DNA from: Cafeteria roenbergensis
Lineage: Eukaryota > Sar > Bigyra > Bicosoecida > Cafeteriaceae
Direction: 5' to 3'
Assembly: GCA_008330645.1 (NCBI GenBank)
Contig: VLTN01000088.1
Span: forward strand, 1-64,000
DNA length: 64,000 bases
Made by a program: the position numbers and the translations under genes. Positions within the stretch are counted from its first letter, which is position 1, and each line of letters opens with the position of its first letter. The notes under the pieces are model-generated. The model had not been told where the DNA came from and did not search any database. It worked only from the letters and a program-made list of their open reading frames with translations. Below are positions 60,009-64,000 of the stretch, piece after piece.

Positions 60009-60172
60009 CGTGCTCTGCCCCATGGCAAATGCAGGCCATCCGACCCGCCCGCGAGCTCGCCCACGAGGGCGAGCACCACGGCTCGAGTCCACGTGAGTCT
60101 CACTGGCCGGACCCTGTCCCGCCACCCCCCCCGCCCGGAGTGATGCGTGCGCGCGCTCGACTCGATGTACGT
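60009..60172 (+). repeat. SINE-like repeat, 5' part, diverged copy 3
   Basis: It matches the first half of the SINE family. It has the best A box of the set (TGGCAAATGCAGG, 60023-60035) and a B box with one mismatch (GGCTCGAGTCC, 60080-60090). The 3' half is missing. Confidence 0.55.
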
Positions 60173-60326
60173 GCAGAGAGTCCCGCTGACTCCCCGCAAG
60201 CCGCTCGCCGCCGTTGGCATCAAGCGGGAGCCCGGCGAAGCAGAGATGGCTGCTTCCGCTGCTTCAGCCTGCCTGCTGGTCCGTTCTCACGACCGCCTGT
60301 GCCCAAGCCAACTATGGCGGCCCGTT

Positions 60327-60652
60327 CAGTTCGTTTTCCGGTTGGGTTCGTGTTTGTCCGCAGACGTAGATTACACCCCAACATCTGGCTTCGTCCCGAC
60401 ATTCTATTGTGCCACGCGGCTTCCCCACAGCGTGCTGGGGGTGCCCCCGGCGTGACTCAGAGAGTCCCGAGCTCTAGTCTACCCGCCTGCGTCGGCGGCC
60501 AAGACAAGCAGCTCTCCGGCAAGGCGCGCACAGCAAGCGCTTTTCTTTGCCCGCCGTGCCGTGCGAACGCTCGCACAGCACTCCAGGGCCCGTTGCGGTC
60601 GGCTTTGAGGTTGTGCGAGAGAGCAACGCCGCATTCGTGACCCGCCCGAGCC
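60327..60652. repeat. Ngaro 5' repeat of the right-hand element
   Basis: It matches the reverse complement of 24848-25192 and 25193-25512, with moderate divergence, and ends at the ORF1 start codon. Only a single copy is present here. Confidence 0.75.
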
Positions 60653-63600
60653 ATGGAGGAGGCTCCCCTCAGCATGTCCTTCGATGAGGCGGCCGCGAAA
60701 CTGCGTCGAGCACAGGACTTGGCGGCAGCCGCTTCGGCCGCGGCGCCGGGCCCGGCCCGCTTTACGACAGACGAATGCCTGGGTGAGGGCACCACCGATG
60801 CCATGCTAGGCACCTGGCCCGAACTGGGCCGTCATTTTCAGCGGACGGGCAAGCTGACACGTGTCGGCTGGCTGGTCGAGATCCTTCGAGCCGTGGATCA
60901 GCTGCGCGTGCCTGAGGTAACACGGAGCGGAATCCCGCGCACCACACGCGCCCCCACGTACCCACGCGCACGAGAGCTTGCGCTGGTGGGGGCGCCGACC
61001 GCGGCGGCAACGCGGGCCTCAGCAGCTGGGGCAGCGGCGCGAGCGCGCGCAGCTCCCGAGTGGCCGTTGTCTGCAGAGCTCTATGGGGACAGCGTCACGA
61101 TGCAGGTTCGCGCCGTCGAGGCCTCCCTCACCCACTCGGCAGGGCAGGGTCCCATCGCAGCGGACCTGACGGCGGGCTTCGCTGCACTTGTGCAGCCGCC
61201 TGTGCGGCAGTCGTTCAACAGCGCGGCTGAATGGTGCGACGTGCTGGCCACGATGGCCTGCAAAGCGTCGTCGCGGGAACAGTCGGACGAGGTCGCAAAG
61301 CATGTGCAAATCGTGCTCCATGCAGCCATCGGGCATGCGCTACTCACAGCGGGCGGGAGCTTCGACGAGGTGCCCGCCGGCGTGGACCTTGCCGAAACGA
61401 AAGCGACCGTCGCAGAACTCGCCCGAAGCAGACTACTGCGGGACCACGCAACGCGACATGACCAGCCGGCCTCGCCGGCTCACTCGGTGGGACCGCTTGA
61501 GCCTGCGCGCGAGACACCGGCCGCGCACTTGCCGGTTGCGCTCGCCCCACGGAGGGACCTGGACAGCAAAACGGACGCCTGGCCGGCTTCGCGAGCCGAT
61601 GGAGGCATCTGGCGGGAGATCACGTCGCCGGCGCGACCGCCCCGAACATCAAGTGAGCTTAAGTCTTGCTTGGCGGAGGCGGGGCCCATTCCCTACCTGA
61701 CGGGACTCCTCCACGTGCCCTCACCGAAGATGGCGGCGCTCGTTGCAGTCGCGACCGGTGTTGGAGCACCGAGCGTCCCCGATAGCCTGATCACGGCGCT
61801 GTTGACGACCACGCCCCTTGCTGACCCCAAATGCGTTCTCCGCACGGTGGTTGAGGCTGCCACGAGGGCCGAGGCTCCGCCCTCCCCTTCCCCGATGAGC
61901 GGCTTCCGGACGGCGGTGGAGGACGAGCTTCACGCCGTGGCGGCTGCCTGGGTGGCGGCGGGCGCGCCGCACCCGATCAGGCGGGTGCTGGACTTGTTCG
62001 TCGCGGCGCTGGCAACGCTGGCGGCGCAGCGGACAAAGACGAAGCACGAGCTGGCAGAGGACTTTCAGGAGCACCCTTGGTCGGTGACGGTCGAAGCCCT
62101 GGAATACCTCTGGGCGTCAGACGCCGAGGCAGCACTCCGCGCAGCTGTCACGGCCGTCGTCACCTCGGACTTTGAGTGGCGCCTGGCGGGCGTCCCAGTG
62201 GGACCTGCCGCCTTTGCCGTCGTCCTGGCGGCGACGGCGACGGCGCTGGTGGACTCCGCGGACGGCGAGGTGACAGAGCTGCGGCGCCTGCTCGACGACG
62301 CTCTTCCAGGCGCGGAATTCCTACCCCGGTCCGCCCTTCGAGGCTCGGGTCCGCAGGTTCGCGGCGAAGTCCTCTGGTATGCAGACCGGCGGGAGGCACG
62401 CCAGGCCCGGCCCACGGCGGAGCGACGGGGCAGGCGCACGCGCCCCCGTGTGGTGTGTGTGTGCCCGATTCGATCGTTTGGCCCGATGGCCGCCCGGCCA
62501 TCCCGCAGGCGCTCGTCCACCCCCGCTGATGTGTCCGACGACCTGGAAACCGGCGCATCGGAACCTTCCGCCGCCCCCGCCGCCCCCGCCGCCCCCGCCG
62601 CCCCCGAGGCCTTCCCGGTCCGGCCACTCCCCGGCCCCTCGGACCTGCTGATCAAACATTTGTATCCCGCTTCCGACGTCCCCGACTGGGCCGCGGATGC
62701 GCATGCTGTGGCTGACGCTTCAGGCTCCGTCCTCTCATGCCTTTCCAACGCCGCCGTCGCCTGCATCAATCACCTTCCCCCCGTCTACATCCGCGCCTGC
62801 TGGTCCGTTCTGATGACCGCGTACGCTCTCGCCGGCCACGACGGCCCGCTCGGCATTCCCGTCGTGGCCGCCGTGGCAGACGTTTTCGGCACGGACAGCC
62901 TCTTTTCCGTCGCTACTACCCGTTTGAACGCCTTCGGGACGGAAATTTCAGGCGCGTCCATCTCCCCGGACGCGCGCGACAAGCTCTCCCGGCTCTTCGA
63001 CTCCTCCGTTCATCACGCAACAAAGCAGTCCAGTTGGCGTTACAGCCACGGACGGAAACCCGACCAATGCGATGACGCACGCGTCGGCCCGGCCCCAGAG
63101 GGCCGAACCGGCCCCTCCCAAGCCGCCGCCGCCCCCGCAACGCCCCGCTCCGCCCAGGATTGGACGGCCCTCGGTGACACGGCCGTTGCCGCACAAGAGT
63201 TCTCCGAAACTGGCGAGACCCTCGCACCACCACCGCTCCCGCCCAGCCTGCGCATGGCCGCCCGCCACCTCCTCCTTATGGACGACCCCATGATGCTCGT
63301 CGACATCATCGGCCTCCCAGACCATGGCTCACACCTCCTCGCGCAGCGCCTGGCGTGCCGCGCCATCTGCGCCCCGTCGTTGCGCCCGCCCACTCCGGAA
63401 GACATTGCTGCCACCCCAGCCGCCGCCAGGCCTGACGCGGCTCTCTGGCTTCTGACCCCGTTTGCGAGCCGCGAACTCGCCCTCGCCCGCTCGGCCTCCC
63501 AACATGTCGACGTACACGATGCCCTCTATGGCCTCACCTGCCTCGCCAAGTCGGCCTCGGCCAGTCTCCCCCCCACCGCCCAGCCCCCCAATGTGGTCGA

Positions 63601-64000
63601 CACCCTCCTCGCTGCCGGCCACGCCTTGCGGGACCACCGTACCACCTTGGAGCAGTCCCTCCCTGACGGGCCAGGCGCCGTCCTGCCGCCCATCGCCGAG
63701 CGCATGCTCGCACGCGCGGAGCTCTCCTGCCTGTTCTCGGCCCTCCAGCATGTCCAGATCGCCACGGCTCACTGGGTCCTCCCGGCTGTTCACGCCGGAA
63801 TCCCCCTCCTGCCCGCGCTCCTGGGCACGGCTGCAATGTCGATAGCCGCCTTCGCTGGCGTTGGGCCCGACGCCGCCCTCGCCGCGTGGCTCGCAAGCCG
63901 GGGAATCCACGTCACAGCCGGCTTCGCCCCAGTCTACGATGACTCCACCCGCGCCTCGGTCGCCTTCAAGTGTGCCGAGGCCGACGACGAACCCGCCCAC
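60653..64000 (+). CDS. Ngaro ORF1 (gag-like) protein, long form, open at the right edge
   Basis: From ATG 60653 the frame stays open for 1116 codons to the end of the window. It begins MEEAPLSMSFDEAAAKLRRA, like the left-hand ORF1, and shares further blocks (HAVAAAWVAAGAPHPIRRVL, HPWSVTVEALEYLWASDAEA, VPVGPAAFAVVLAATATALV). Large parts have no counterpart in the left-hand copy, including the C-terminal 500 residues, which are helical and alanine-rich with no zinc knuckle. A SINE fragment is embedded in frame at 62437-62483. ORF1 is presumed to form the RNA-bearing particle. The ending and the next gene are outside the window. Confidence 0.7.
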   Translation, partial: MEEAPLSMSFDEAAAKLRRAQDLAAAASAAAPGPARFTTDECLGEGTTDAMLGTWPELGRHFQRTGKLTRVGWLVEILRAVDQLRVPEVTRSGIPRTTRAPTYPRARELALVGAPTAAATRASAAGAAARARAAPEWPLSAELYGDSVTMQVRAVEASLTHSAGQGPIAADLTAGFAALVQPPVRQSFNSAAEWCDVLATMACKASSREQSDEVAKHVQIVLHAAIGHALLTAGGSFDEVPAGVDLAETKATVAELARSRLLRDHATRHDQPASPAHSVGPLEPARETPAAHLPVALAPRRDLDSKTDAWPASRADGGIWREITSPARPPRTSSELKSCLAEAGPIPYLTGLLHVPSPKMAALVAVATGVGAPSVPDSLITALLTTTPLADPKCVLRTVVEAATRAEAPPSPSPMSGFRTAVEDELHAVAAAWVAAGAPHPIRRVLDLFVAALATLAAQRTKTKHELAEDFQEHPWSVTVEALEYLWASDAEAALRAAVTAVVTSDFEWRLAGVPVGPAAFAVVLAATATALVDSADGEVTELRRLLDDALPGAEFLPRSALRGSGPQVRGEVLWYADRREARQARPTAERRGRRTRPRVVCVCPIRSFGPMAARPSRRRSSTPADVSDDLETGASEPSAAPAAPAAPAAPEAFPVRPLPGPSDLLIKHLYPASDVPDWAADAHAVADASGSVLSCLSNAAVACINHLPPVYIRACWSVLMTAYALAGHDGPLGIPVVAAVADVFGTDSLFSVATTRLNAFGTEISGASISPDARDKLSRLFDSSVHHATKQSSWRYSHGRKPDQCDDARVGPAPEGRTGPSQAAAAPATPRSAQDWTALGDTAVAAQEFSETGETLAPPPLPPSLRMAARHLLLMDDPMMLVDIIGLPDHGSHLLAQRLACRAICAPSLRPPTPEDIAATPAAARPDAALWLLTPFASRELALARSASQHVDVHDALYGLTCLAKSASASLPPTAQPPNVVDTLLAAGHALRDHRTTLEQSLPDGPGAVLPPIAERMLARAELSCLFSALQHVQIATAHWVLPAVHAGIPLLPALLGTAAMSIAAFAGVGPDAALAAWLASRGIHVTAGFAPVYDDSTRASVAFKCAEADDEPAH
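62437..62483 (+). repeat. SINE fragment inside the Ngaro ORF1
   Basis: The stretch from the GT run to CGATTCGATCGTTTG matches the middle of SINE copies 1 and 2 (30226-30271 and the reverse of 32379-32425). It is read in the ORF1 frame as VVCVCPIRSF. Confidence 0.65.

Larger units (their letters stand above)
60327..64000 (+). mobile_element. Second Ngaro-type retrotransposon, plus strand, cut by the right edge
   Basis: A 5' repeat and an ORF1 homologous to the left-hand element, in the opposite direction, mark a second Ngaro copy. What is visible looks whole, with no break seen in ORF1. The reverse transcriptase and recombinase would lie beyond base 64000. The divergence of its 5' repeat from the left-hand element suggests different insertions of related subfamilies, not a duplication. 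Confidence 0.75.

Noticed and set aside
1-64000. CRISPR array, rRNA gene or complete tRNA gene
   Set aside because: No regularly spaced identical repeats of that kind and no recognisable RNA gene were seen; the only regular arrays are minisatellites and the exon duplication.

Overview
The window joins two very different kinds of DNA. Bases 1 to 20367 have low to middling GC, with AT-rich ends, and read as endogenous virophage DNA of the Mavirus/EMALE kind (Polinton-related): penton-like protein, adenovirus-type protease, packaging ATPase, double-jelly-roll major capsid protein and an rve integrase. From 20368 onward the DNA is very GC-rich, with long open frames on both strands. It carries eukaryotic genes (cytoplasmic dynein heavy chain, ABCF2, intron-bearing ankyrin gene) and two Ngaro-type tyrosine-recombinase retrotransposons. 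A high-GC heterotrophic protist whose genome holds both EMALEs and Ngaro elements fits the bicosoecid stramenopile Cafeteria (C. burkhardae / roenbergensis). That name is an inference from element content and composition; no marker gene proves it.

Layout. 1-13298: virophage segment A, with penton (cut by the left edge), protease, ATPase and a nucleotidyltransferase-like gene on the minus strand; a coiled-coil protein, P-loop protein, fibre with an S74 chaperone domain, pVI-like protein and tyrosine recombinase on the plus strand; several small genes; and a 2.7-kb terminal repeat (10604-13298). 13299-20367: virophage segment B, with a penton remnant, major capsid protein, chromodomain integrase, ankyrin protein and a second copy of the terminal repeat (17679-20367). 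The two terminal repeats lie in the same direction, and the tip of the first abuts the inside of a capsid gene, so the block is either one element inserted in another or one element with a large inversion. 20368-25512: Ngaro element on the minus strand, its 3' side cut by the virophage tip. 25513-60326: host block with TsaE-like protein, two-exon coiled-coil protein, mitochondrial-type membrane protein, ankyrin gene built of duplicated 99-base exons, an 18-kb dynein-1 heavy chain gene, ABCF2, and an ankyrin/PH protein. Two full-length copies and two pieces of a tRNA-like SINE family lie in or next to this block. 60327-64000: start of a second Ngaro element on the plus strand, whose ORF1 is still open at the right edge.

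How parts work together. Virophage genes on both strands share a TAGA-type motif just before the start codon, and many end in a short hairpin followed by CAAAA, which suggests one shared transcription programme, presumably run by an infecting giant virus. The terminal repeats carry their own two genes, three MITE-like inverted-repeat units each, and a 130-base palindrome at the tip. The host genes are unrelated housekeeping genes caught between the two retrotransposons.
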